Below, one piece after another: positions 51,288 to 58,962 of a stretch of 64,000 nucleotides of DNA; the stretch's first letter is position 1; each line of letters starts with the position of its first letter. A model generated the notes under the pieces. It was not told where the DNA came from. It searched no databases and worked only from the letters and a program-made list of their open reading frames with translations. Origin of the DNA: JOPF133 sp052144935. Its GTDB lineage: Bacteria > Acidobacteriota > Terriglobia > Bryobacterales > Bryobacteraceae. The stretch lies in contig JBKQPR010000325.1 of the NCBI GenBank assembly GCA_052144935.1, positions 1-64,000 of the forward strand. Reading direction: 5' to 3'. Position numbers and translations under genes: made by a program.

Positions 51288-52010
51288 ATGCATAAGTTGG
51301 GAATCAAACCGCTCTGGCTGATGGCTATTCCCGCCCTGCTTATGGCCGCCGACCCTCCCTGGATTGCCAAGCTGCTGGACCAGTGGACCGAAGAAGACGC
51401 CAGACAGGTTCTCACCACATCGCCCTGGGTGAAGGAAGTCATAGCGGGTATCACCCGCCGGCTGACCGAGGACGAACTCAGGGACGGCGGAGAAATGGGT
51501 CAGCACCACGGCGTCGGCTACGATGGGGTGGACCCGAAGGGCAGCGGACCAAAGCTGACACCGAACATCCTCATCGGGGGTGACAATCGCAGCGCCCGGT
51601 CTTTTCCTCGGGCCACTACGTTGATGGTGCGTTGGGAGAGCGCTCTCCCCGTTCGTGCGGCGGAGTTCAAGGCTCGCGAGATTGAGCCGCCCAGTTCGGA
51701 AGGTGACGGCTATCGCATCGCCGTCTACGGTGTCCCCGGCGCCAACCTCAAGGGCGATCCAATACAGTTGGGTAACCCTCTGAAGAAGGAAGCGGCCTTG
51801 AAGCGAGACGGAAAAAAGGACGTGAAGCCGTCGAGGGTCGAGGTCTTCCAACGGGCTGACGACCTGGTGATTGTCTACCTGTTCCCGCTTTCGGCGGAAA
51901 TTACCAAGAGAGACGGGCGGGTTGAATTCGCGGCGCGCATCGGCCGGATTGTCGTGTTGCAATCCTTCGACCTTGCGGAAATGATGTTCCTCGGCAACTT
52001 GGAGATCTAA
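51288..52010 (+). CDS. secreted acidobacterial protein of unknown function, copy 2
   Basis: A 240-residue paralogue of the protein at 46867: signal peptide (residues 1-20), WIAKLLDQWTEEDARQVLTT, ITRRLTEDELRDGGEMGQ, GDGYRIAVYGVPGANL and DLAEMMFLGNLEI. It follows the intact barrel gene by 108 bp on the same strand, repeating the arrangement of the first unit. No known enzyme motif is seen. Confidence 0.78.
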   Translation: MHKLGIKPLWLMAIPALLMAADPPWIAKLLDQWTEEDARQVLTTSPWVKEVIAGITRRLTEDELRDGGEMGQHHGVGYDGVDPKGSGPKLTPNILIGGDNRSARSFPRATTLMVRWESALPVRAAEFKAREIEPPSSEGDGYRIAVYGVPGANLKGDPIQLGNPLKKEAALKRDGKKDVKPSRVEVFQRADDLVIVYLFPLSAEITKRDGRVEFAARIGRIVVLQSFDLAEMMFLGNLEI

Positions 52011-52147
52011 AGCGCAGACAAGGCGCCAAACCCGGCGCCGCTGGCGGACGGAGAAACGTCGCCATCAGCGGAAGGGGGGAGTAAAATCGATAGTGGGCAG
52101 GAATCCAGAATGGAGTCCTGGTTTGAATCTCGAACGGAGGTAGATTC

Positions 52148-52474
52148 ATGCTAAGAGGATGGAAGATCGCGTTCGTAGCGATGGTCATCGTGGCCCTGTG
52201 TGCCACGGGAGTAATCATCGGAACCATCTCAGCTCAAAATCCAGGGATCAGCCCGCATCCGCTGGATAAGATGGCGCTCGCGGAGGACGAGGTGAAGCAG
52301 TTGCTGCTCCTGATGGACACGGACAAAAACGGCAGGATATCCAGGCAGGAGTTCATGAGCTTCATGGAAGCGGAATTCGACAGGCTGGATAAGGACAAGA
52401 ACGGAGAGCTGGATGTCAAGGAACTAGCCCAATCGAGATTTCGTGTCAGTCATTTGGCTGTTGTAGGCAAGTAG
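52148..52474 (+). CDS. membrane-anchored EF-hand protein
   Basis: A 108-residue protein with one N-terminal membrane segment (residues 7-27) and two canonical EF-hand loops, DTDKNGRISRQEF (residues about 57-69) and DKDKNGELDVKEL (about 81-93). Both have Asp/Asn at positions 1, 3 and 5, Gly at 6 and an acidic residue at 12. It should bind calcium outside the cytoplasm. CGGAGGTAG precedes ATG 52148. A related, decayed gene follows with the same ribosome-site context. Confidence 0.85.
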   Translation: MLRGWKIAFVAMVIVALCATGVIIGTISAQNPGISPHPLDKMALAEDEVKQLLLLMDTDKNGRISRQEFMSFMEAEFDRLDKDKNGELDVKELAQSRFRVSHLAVVGK

Positions 52475-52675
52475 CGCCGCTCCATCTCCGACCATGTTGT
52501 CCGGGTTCCGGCAGGCGCCGAGCCTCTATGGCGGTGTCCGCCGCCACCTGACGCCTGGTTCCGCCAATCGATCGAGCACCAGCGGCTCGAGCAGGACCCG
52601 CTTTCACGCGGAATGCGGGAGATCTGTAGCCGAGCAGCGATCATGGTGGAGTTTCAAATTTCACGGAGGTAGGTC

Positions 52676-53041
52676 ATGCTTTCGCAAGCGAACACCGCAT
52701 CGGTCATCGTGGCCGGCTCGTCGTGGGTCTCGATCGGCGCCATGCTGGGAATTGCAGCTCCGCGCAAGCCAGCCCCGAAGCCGCAGGATAACCTGGCTCT
52801 CGGAGCGTACGAGGTTAAACGATTGCCGTTCCGGACGGACACCGGCAAGAACGTCAGGATCTCGGAAAAGAGCATTGATATCCTTGACGCAGTTGCGATG
52901 GCAGACAACCATCCAGGGCCAGTTTGGTTGCGCGGTAAACCGTTCCTCTTCCTACTGGAACTCTTACTTTCGCTCACCGTACTCTCAACTGTTTCCGCCG
53001 TTTTCTATGGTTTGCTCCAGTTGCTTAGGCGGATGCTCTGA
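52676..53041 (+). CDS. small membrane protein with degenerate EF-hand
   Basis: A 121-residue protein. Residues about 38-72 (LALGAYEVKRLPF, RTDTGKNVRISEKS) align by eye with the first EF-hand region of the preceding protein, but the loop has lost key residues and should not bind calcium well. Two hydrophobic segments are present (about 8-28 and 92-116). The upstream CGGAGGTAGGTC mirrors that of the intact gene. It is likely a diverged tandem paralogue on the way to loss, or one adapted to a new role. Confidence 0.55.
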   Translation: MLSQANTASVIVAGSSWVSIGAMLGIAAPRKPAPKPQDNLALGAYEVKRLPFRTDTGKNVRISEKSIDILDAVAMADNHPGPVWLRGKPFLFLLELLLSLTVLSTVSAVFYGLLQLLRRML

Positions 53042-53074
53042 GGCGCGGTGCAAGGTCCGCCCAGAGGTCCGCCG

Positions 53075-54004
53075 CTACCGCCCGCCCAGGGTCTTCAGAT
53101 CTTTCAGCACGCTCAACATGCCCGGCACTAGCGTGATCACGAACAGCACCGGCAGAATAAACACCACGATGGGGAAGAGCATCTTGATGCCGGCCTTGCC
53201 CACCGCCGCTTCGGCGCGCAGCCGGCGGCGCGTACGCAGCGCATCGGCATATACCTTCAGCGCCTGCGCGAGGCTGGTGCCGAACTTCTCGCTCTGGATG
53301 ATCATGGCCGCCAGCGACTTGATATCCTCGATGCCGGTGCGCCGCACCAACTGCTGGAAGGCCACCGTGCGCTCCTGCCCGGCGCGCACCTGCATCACCA
53401 CGGTGGCGAACTCGGCGGCCAGCTCGGGGTAGATGTATTCCATCTCCTCGCTCACCCGCATCATGGCTTGGTCCAGCGCCAGGCCCGTTCCCAGCGTGAT
53501 GCCCAAAAGGTCCACCGTGTCCGGCAGGGCATCCTGCAGCTTGCGCCGGTAGCGCTTCACCATGCGCTGCAGAACCATCCTGGGCAGCATGAATCCCAGC
53601 ACAAGCGCCGCTACCAACCCTCCCAGAAGCGAACTGGCGGGATTGTTGCGCTGCAAATAGAGCAGCCCGCCCACCAGCACCAACGTGAACAGGATGGTCA
53701 AAATCATGTAAATCGCCAGGGCGTTCTTGCGGCGAATTCCCGCGCGGTTGAGCAGTTTCTCGGTGCCGCGGATCCAATCGTCGCCGCCGGGCACGGACGC
53801 TATCACGAATAGAATGCGGTCCAGCCTGCGGCCCGTATTCTTCCGCCGCGTGGCGCCCTTGGCCATCACCAGGGCCTGCGACTGCAACTCTTCCAGCCGG
53901 TCGCCCAGCGGATCTTCCTGGTTGCGGAACACCTCGATGCCGCTCCACAGCAACAGGCTCAAGGTCGCGCCGGCAATCAGGAAGAAGAAGATGTTGGTCA
54001 GCAT
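53075..54004 (-). CDS. tadC: TadC, Flp pilus platform protein
   Basis: A 309-residue inner-membrane protein of the type II secretion F family. It has an N-terminal membrane segment, a cytoplasmic T2SSF domain (LPDTVDLLGITLGTGLALDQ, EFATVVMQVRAGQERTVAFQ, FGTSLAQALKVYADALRTRR) and C-terminal membrane helices. With TadB it forms the platform for the tight-adherence (Flp) pilus motor. It starts seven bases after the tadB stop and is the last tad gene here. Confidence 0.9.
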   Translation of the reverse strand: MLTNIFFFLIAGATLSLLLWSGIEVFRNQEDPLGDRLEELQSQALVMAKGATRRKNTGRRLDRILFVIASVPGGDDWIRGTEKLLNRAGIRRKNALAIYMILTILFTLVLVGGLLYLQRNNPASSLLGGLVAALVLGFMLPRMVLQRMVKRYRRKLQDALPDTVDLLGITLGTGLALDQAMMRVSEEMEYIYPELAAEFATVVMQVRAGQERTVAFQQLVRRTGIEDIKSLAAMIIQSEKFGTSLAQALKVYADALRTRRRLRAEAAVGKAGIKMLFPIVVFILPVLFVITLVPGMLSVLKDLKTLGGR

Positions 54005-54011
54005 GAAATCC

Positions 54012-54980
54012 TCATACCCGGATGTTGGCGATCTTGCGGATGATCAGGATGCCGATGATCTCGGAGACGATCGCATAGGTGAGAAACTTGCTGCCGACTG
54101 GATCGGTCCACAGCAGCCGCACGTATTCCGGCTTCAGAATATAGAATCCCAGCCCCACCACCACCGGCAGCAGACACAACAGGGCCGCCGAAAAGCGCTG
54201 CTGCGCGGTGTGCGCTTGCAGCCTCGCCGCCATGTTGAGGCGTTCGCGCACCAGCGTGGCAAGGTTCTCCAGCACGGCCACCATGTTGGCGCCGGTCTGC
54301 CGCTGCAGAATCAGGGCGGTGATGAAGAACTTCAGGTCCAGCAGCGGGACGCGCTTCCCCAGCAGGTGCAGCGCCGGTTCCACCTGCGAGCCGAGCGCCA
54401 GCTCCTCCATGAGTTTCTTGAACTCCATGCGCACCGGATCGGCGGTCTCGTTGGCGATGGTTTCCAGGCCGCTGTGGATGTTATGGCCGGCGCGCATGGT
54501 GCGCGTGAACAGGTCGATGGCGTCGGGCAACTGCTCTTCGAATTTGCGCATGCGCCGCCGCCGCATACGGGTGATATAAAAGATGGGTGCGGCGCCGATC
54601 AGCAGTCCGACCAGCAGCCGCAGGAACAGAAACGAGCCGCCGGCCACGCCGAACACCACGAACCCCGTCACCGCCAGCAGGACGCTAAAGCCGAATACAT
54701 CGGCGGCGCGGTATTTCAGGTTGGCCTGCTCGATGATTTCCTGCAAGCGCCGGAGGATCCCGACCCAGGTGACCAGATCGCCTAAAAACGCAAAGCTGCC
54801 GCGATGTTCGCGGCGCAGCAACTCCGGCGCGCTCCTGGTACGTCCGCGAATATTGGCGCGCAGATCGCGCAGGCGCCCCGCGAACACCTGGGCCGCCTGC
54901 TGCTCCGGCACGGTAAAGACATAGTAAGCCGCCGCGAACATGGCCACCGTGAAAATGAGGCCCGCAGCTATGAAGAACAT
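54012..54980 (-). CDS. tadB: TadB, Flp pilus platform protein
   Basis: A 322-residue inner-membrane T2SSF-family protein. The conserved cytoplasmic motif reads FEEQLPDAIDLFTRTMRAGH, followed by VEPALHLLGKRVPLLDLKFF and LQRQTGANMVAVLENLATLV, with membrane helices at both ends and in the middle. It partners TadC. GAGGGG lies about six bases before ATG 54980. A palindromic element separates it from the upstream ATPase gene. Confidence 0.9.
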   Translation of the reverse strand: MFFIAAGLIFTVAMFAAAYYVFTVPEQQAAQVFAGRLRDLRANIRGRTRSAPELLRREHRGSFAFLGDLVTWVGILRRLQEIIEQANLKYRAADVFGFSVLLAVTGFVVFGVAGGSFLFLRLLVGLLIGAAPIFYITRMRRRRMRKFEEQLPDAIDLFTRTMRAGHNIHSGLETIANETADPVRMEFKKLMEELALGSQVEPALHLLGKRVPLLDLKFFITALILQRQTGANMVAVLENLATLVRERLNMAARLQAHTAQQRFSAALLCLLPVVVGLGFYILKPEYVRLLWTDPVGSKFLTYAIVSEIIGILIIRKIANIRV

Positions 54981-55026
54981 GGCGCCCCTCGATTAAGAGA
55001 CCTTGACGCGGGAATTCCGGGGCCGT

Positions 55027-55134
55027 ATTCACCGCGGAGACGCGGAGGGCACGGAGGAAGCGCAGAGAAAACCAAGAGACAATTTAAGGTCTTCTCCGCG
55101 CTTTCTCTGCGAACTCCGAGTCTCCGCGGTGAAT
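55027..55134. repeat. palindromic element, copy 2
   Basis: About 108 bp with ends ATTCACCGCGGAGACGCGGA and TCCGCGGTGAAT and interior GAGAAAACCAAGAGA then TCTTCTCCGCGC. It fills the gap between the cpaF stop and the tadB start and could form a strong hairpin in the operon mRNA. Confidence 0.88.
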
Positions 55135-55140
55135 TCGGCC

Positions 55141-56457
55141 TCATTTCTCCTTCACCTCTCTCTCCTCCTGGAAGATCGAAGGCGAGATATGGATGCCGTA
55201 GGCCTTCAGCCGCTCCAGGCAGAGCGGCCGTGCGCCCGTGGCATGGAAGCGCCCCAGCACCTTGCCGCGCTGGCTGATGCCGCTGCGCTCGAATTCGAAG
55301 ATGTCCTGCATCTCCACCTGATCGTGCTCGATGCCCACCACTTCCGCGATGCCGGTCATCTTGCGCGTGCCGTCGCTCAACCGCGCGCAGTGCACCACGA
55401 TGTTGATGGCGCTGGCCAACTGCTGCCGGATAACTTTGTCCGGCACGTGTTGGCTGGCCATCATCACCATGGTTTCCAGGCGCGAGAAAGCGTCGCGCGG
55501 GGCGTTGGCGTGCACCGTGGTCATCGATCCATCGTGCCCCGTATTCATGGCCTGCAGCATATCCAGCGCTTCGGCGCCGCGGGATTCGCCCACGATGATG
55601 CGGTCCGGGCGCATACGCAAGGTGTTGATCACCAGGTCGCGCTGGGTGATCGCGCCGGCTCCTTCGATGTTGGGCGGGCGCGTCTCCAGCCGCACCACGT
55701 GGCTCTGCTGCAACTGCAGCTCGGCCGTGTCTTCGATGGTGACGATGCGCTCCTCTTCCGGAATGAACCGCGAGAGCGTGTTCAGAATGGTGGTCTTGCC
55801 CGCGCCCGAACCGCCCGAGATGACGATGTTCAGGCGCGCCTCCACGCAGCCGCTCAGGAAATCCAGCATGCCGGTGGTGAAGGTCTCGTTCTTGAGCAGG
55901 TCCTCGGTGGAGAGCACCTTCTTGCCGTAGCGCCGGATCGACATCACCGGCCCGAGCAGCGAAAGCGGCGGAATCACCGCGCAGACGCGCGAGCCATCCA
56001 GCAGGCGCGCATCCACGATCGGCGAAGAATCGTCGATGCGCCGGCCCACCGCCGAAACGATGCGCTCGATGATCATGCGCACGTGGTTCTGGTCCTTGAA
56101 CCGGATGTTGGTCTCCACCACGCGCCCGGCGCGCTCGATGTAGACGTTGTCGAAACCGTTCACCATGATGTCGCTGATGGTGGGGTCCTTGAGGAGCGGC
56201 TCCAGCGGGCCCAGCCCGAACACCTCGTCCAGGATTTCCTCGACCAGCTTTTCGCGCTCGCCCATGGTCATGGGCAGCGACTCATCCAGGATCAGCTTTT
56301 CCACCACCACGCCGATTTGTCCGCGGACGCTCTCCTTATTCAGGTCCTTGAGCTGCTCCGCGGTGAGCGAATCGAGCAGCTTGCGATGGACCATGCTCTT
56401 GATTTCAAACCACCGGTCGGTGCCCGAACCAGGCCTGATCAAGGGGCGGCTACCCAA
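55141..56457 (-). CDS. cpaF: CpaF/TadA secretion ATPase
   Basis: A 438-residue hexameric ATPase that powers Flp pilus assembly. Walker A is ISGGSGAGKTTILNTL, the Asp box is RIVTIEDTAELQL, Walker B is LRMRPDRIIVGESRGAE, and the His box is GHDGSMTTVHANAPRDA. The start is TTG 56457, chosen for the strong AGGAGG six bases upstream and because no ATG is better placed. It lies 26 bp after the cpaE stop. Confidence 0.93.
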   Translation of the reverse strand: MGSRPLIRPGSGTDRWFEIKSMVHRKLLDSLTAEQLKDLNKESVRGQIGVVVEKLILDESLPMTMGEREKLVEEILDEVFGLGPLEPLLKDPTISDIMVNGFDNVYIERAGRVVETNIRFKDQNHVRMIIERIVSAVGRRIDDSSPIVDARLLDGSRVCAVIPPLSLLGPVMSIRRYGKKVLSTEDLLKNETFTTGMLDFLSGCVEARLNIVISGGSGAGKTTILNTLSRFIPEEERIVTIEDTAELQLQQSHVVRLETRPPNIEGAGAITQRDLVINTLRMRPDRIIVGESRGAEALDMLQAMNTGHDGSMTTVHANAPRDAFSRLETMVMMASQHVPDKVIRQQLASAINIVVHCARLSDGTRKMTGIAEVVGIEHDQVEMQDIFEFERSGISQRGKVLGRFHATGARPLCLERLKAYGIHISPSIFQEEREVKEK

Positions 56458-56483
56458 GAGAACCTCCTGTGAATCCCCTCATT

Positions 56484-57677
56484 CTAAGCCCCCACCGCCA
56501 CCGGCTTCCCGCCGGCGTCGGTCTTCTTTCTGCCCGTGGCTTTATCCACAAATGCCCGGAATACGCGGTCCAAATCGCCCGCCTGCTCGCGATTGGCCAC
56601 GAACGGCCGCGCTTTATTGATCGAAGCGATCACCGCCGGCGAGGGCGGTATCCCATAAAACACCGGCTGGTTGAGGGTCTGCTGAATCTGCTCCAGGGTG
56701 GCCATGTTGGCGGTCACCTTCCTGGTGTAGCGGTTCACCAGCACGCGGATCTGGTCCTGGTTGAATCCCATCCGCATCAGGAAAGTGATATAGCGTTGCG
56801 CATTGCGGATGGAAGGAAACTCCTGGTCCACCACCAGGAACACGGCCGCGGAGACCTGCGCCGCCGCCAGGACCACTTCGTTCGATACCGCCCGCCCGCC
56901 ATCGATCACCACGGCATCGTACTTCTCCACCAGAAAGGTGGCGAACTCGCGGAGCATGTGATCGCTGAAATGGGCCGGCTGTTCCAGCGCGTCCGGCGGA
57001 CCTACCAGGTAGAAGCCCAGCGGATCGCGCGTCACGAAGCCCTCGAACAGCGCCTGGTCCATGCGCTCCAGGTTCTCCGCCACCTCCATCAGGGTGTATT
57101 GCGGCGCAGCCCCGAGCTGCATGGCCACGTCGTTGCCCACCCAGTCCAGGTCAATCAACACGGTGGATTGTTTGCGCTGCGCCAGGACGGCGGCGAAATT
57201 CACCGCCATGGTGGTCGTACCCACTCCGCCCTTGGTGCCGATGAAGGTGTAGAGACGGCCCAACTTGCTCTCGCCCTGCGTGCCGCGGCGGGGCGCGCGT
57301 TCCACCCGCGCCATGGCGTCGCGGAATTCGGTGCGCTTGAGCGGCTGCAGCAGGAATTCGTTGGCCCCCGCGCGCATGCAGGCGATCACGGTCTCCCCGT
57401 CGGCGTGGAAGTTGCTGACGATCACAAACAGATCGGGCGCCGCCTGTTTCACCTTCTCCACGGACTTGATGGCCCCCTCGGGATCGCCCGAGATATCCAC
57501 GATCAGGCCCGCGTTAGGGTTGCGCTCCAGATCCTGCAGCACCCGGATGTAGAGGTTGGCGGCCACCTCCTGATACTCCGAGACGATCTTGGCGTTCGGA
57601 ATATTCACCAGGTTGTCGCGCACCATCTCGCGAAAATGTTCGTCGCTCGAGGCAACCATCAATGTGGTATTAGGCAA
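56484..57677 (-). CDS. cpaE: CpaE/TadZ localisation ATPase
   Basis: A 397-residue protein with an N-terminal receiver-like domain (residues 1-125, TLMVASSDEHFREMV) and a ParA/MinD-type ATPase domain (about 140-390, TFIGTKGGVGTTTMAVNFAA with the deviant Walker A, and STVLIDLDWVGNDVA). TadZ proteins position the pilus machine at the cell pole. The start is TTG 57677 with GAGGAG about six bases upstream, just beyond the edge of a palindromic element. Confidence 0.9.
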   Translation of the reverse strand: MPNTTLMVASSDEHFREMVRDNLVNIPNAKIVSEYQEVAANLYIRVLQDLERNPNAGLIVDISGDPEGAIKSVEKVKQAAPDLFVIVSNFHADGETVIACMRAGANEFLLQPLKRTEFRDAMARVERAPRRGTQGESKLGRLYTFIGTKGGVGTTTMAVNFAAVLAQRKQSTVLIDLDWVGNDVAMQLGAAPQYTLMEVAENLERMDQALFEGFVTRDPLGFYLVGPPDALEQPAHFSDHMLREFATFLVEKYDAVVIDGGRAVSNEVVLAAAQVSAAVFLVVDQEFPSIRNAQRYITFLMRMGFNQDQIRVLVNRYTRKVTANMATLEQIQQTLNQPVFYGIPPSPAVIASINKARPFVANREQAGDLDRVFRAFVDKATGRKKTDAGGKPVAVGA

Positions 57678-57691
57678 TGGAGCTCCTCGAT

Positions 57692-57814
57692 GGCCCTGTA
57701 TTCACCGCGGAGACGCGGAGTTCACGGAGAAAGCGCGGAGAAAACCTGGAGAAATTCAAACGTTTTCTCCGCGCTCCTCTGCGTTCTCCGCGTCTCCGCG
57801 GTGAATACAGGGCC
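57692..57814. repeat. palindromic element, copy 3
   Basis: About 123 bp. The palindrome here extends outwards to GGCCCTGTATTCACCGCGG at one end and its exact complement at the other. It lies between a TadE-like gene stop and the cpaE ribosome site, four bases before that site. Confidence 0.9.
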
Positions 57815-57823
57815 TCATTTCTC

Positions 57824-58468
57824 TCATGGCACACACGTCCCCGTTATGTCGCAACCCGCGCTTTCCATGGGAATCTCCGCCGTAAACGGCGGAATGGTCA
57901 CCGGCGGCAGCTTGAAATAACTCGAAAAGCGCGTGAACTGATAATTCGCGATGCTCACGCTCACCACGTCTGGAATGCACGTGGCGCTGCAATCGGAGCC
58001 GCAGCCGCTGAACGCCGAAAGTGTTCCGGCGACCGGGTCCTGCGCGTAGTAGAGCACCTGTATGCTCGCAATGCCGCCGGCCTGGAACTGGTTCTGGTCG
58101 ATCATGGCCGGCACGTTGCTCTGCATGTAGCCCAGGACATTGCTGGCGTTGGGCATCCAGCAATGCGTGGCGGCATAGCGCGCCCCGTCGCGCGTGAAAT
58201 CCTCCACGCTGTGCCAGATCCATAGCATCTCCGCCACGAAAATGGTCATGAAGGTGAGCGGCAGAATCACCCCCGCAAAGAGCAGCGAAAACTCCACGGC
58301 GGTCTGGCCGGACCAGCGGCGTCCCGATTCACCGCGGGCTCTGTATTCACCGCGGAGACGCGGAGAGCGCAGAGGAAGCGCGGAGAAAACATTTGAATTT
58401 CTCGGGTTCTTCCCCGCGCTTTCTCTGCGAACTCGGCGTCTCCGCGGTGAATACAGAGCCCCAACCAT
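57824..58468 (-). CDS. tadE: TadE-like pseudopilin with repeat-encoded N-terminus
   Basis: A 214-residue TadE-family protein. After an unusual basic N-terminus (residues 1-48) comes the TadE-like core GQTAVEFSLLFAGVILPLTF with the conserved Glu, then a membrane segment and VEDFTRDGARYAATHCW. The C-terminal half is periplasmic with several cysteines. ATG 58468 overlaps the preceding TadE stop (TGATG). Residues about 4-44 are the translation of palindromic element copy 4, which keeps the frame open. The ancestral protein probably had a short leader in place of this stretch. Confidence 0.8.
   Translation of the reverse strand: MVGALYSPRRRRVRRESAGKNPRNSNVFSALPLRSPRLRGEYRARGESGRRWSGQTAVEFSLLFAGVILPLTFMTIFVAEMLWIWHSVEDFTRDGARYAATHCWMPNASNVLGYMQSNVPAMIDQNQFQAGGIASIQVLYYAQDPVAGTLSAFSGCGSDCSATCIPDVVSVSIANYQFTRFSSYFKLPPVTIPPFTAEIPMESAGCDITGTCVP
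58336..58461. repeat. palindromic element, copy 4 (in coding frame)
   Basis: About 126 bp (42 codons) with ends GGGCTCTGTATTCACCGCGG and the complement. It lies wholly within the 5' end of a tadE gene, two codons after the start. A short extra copy of the element end, ATTCACCGCGG, lies next to it at 58327-58337. Confidence 0.9.
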
Positions 58469-58962
58469 CAATTTGTGCCTCCAAACGGCACCAGCGCGCT
58501 GGGCGAAAACAGGATCGGACTTAGCGTGGTGAACGGCAGCCGCGGAGTCATCAGGTAGCCGTTGGGGATCGTCACGGCCACATAGTCCGGCCGCTCGGCC
58601 AGGCTCGGGCTGATGCCGCACCCGCTAGTGTCGCAGACGCCCACGGCGCCGTTCACAATGCACTCGGTGGACACTTGCAACATATCCGGCGTCAGGTTGG
58701 TAATCAACGGCGCGCCCGAGGCGTCGGTGGTGCCGGTCGCCGCGAAATTGATGGCCGCCACAATGTTGGGGTCGGCGGGATCGCAGAAGTTGGTCCCCTT
58801 CTGCACCGCAAGGTAGCGCGCGGCCGTGTACACCGTGTCGCGCAACGCATAATAGGTGTAGGTGATCTTGCCGAGCTGAATCATCCCCACGATCAGCAGC
58901 ATCATCACCGGCAGGAACATGGCCGTCTCCAGCACCGTGCTGCCGCCGCATTTCCGCCTCAT
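58468..58962 (-). CDS. tadE: TadE-like pseudopilin
   Basis: A 164-residue TadE-family minor pilin. It has a short basic start (MRRKCGG), then STVLETAMFLPVMMLLIVGM with the conserved Glu of the TadE region, a membrane helix, YALRDTVYTAARYLAVQKG and a periplasmic domain with Cys pairs. Its ATG overlaps the tadG stop (ATGA) and its stop overlaps the next tadE start (TGATG), so three genes are translationally coupled. Confidence 0.88.
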   Translation of the reverse strand: MRRKCGGSTVLETAMFLPVMMLLIVGMIQLGKITYTYYALRDTVYTAARYLAVQKGTNFCDPADPNIVAAINFAATGTTDASGAPLITNLTPDMLQVSTECIVNGAVGVCDTSGCGISPSLAERPDYVAVTIPNGYLMTPRLPFTTLSPILFSPSALVPFGGTN

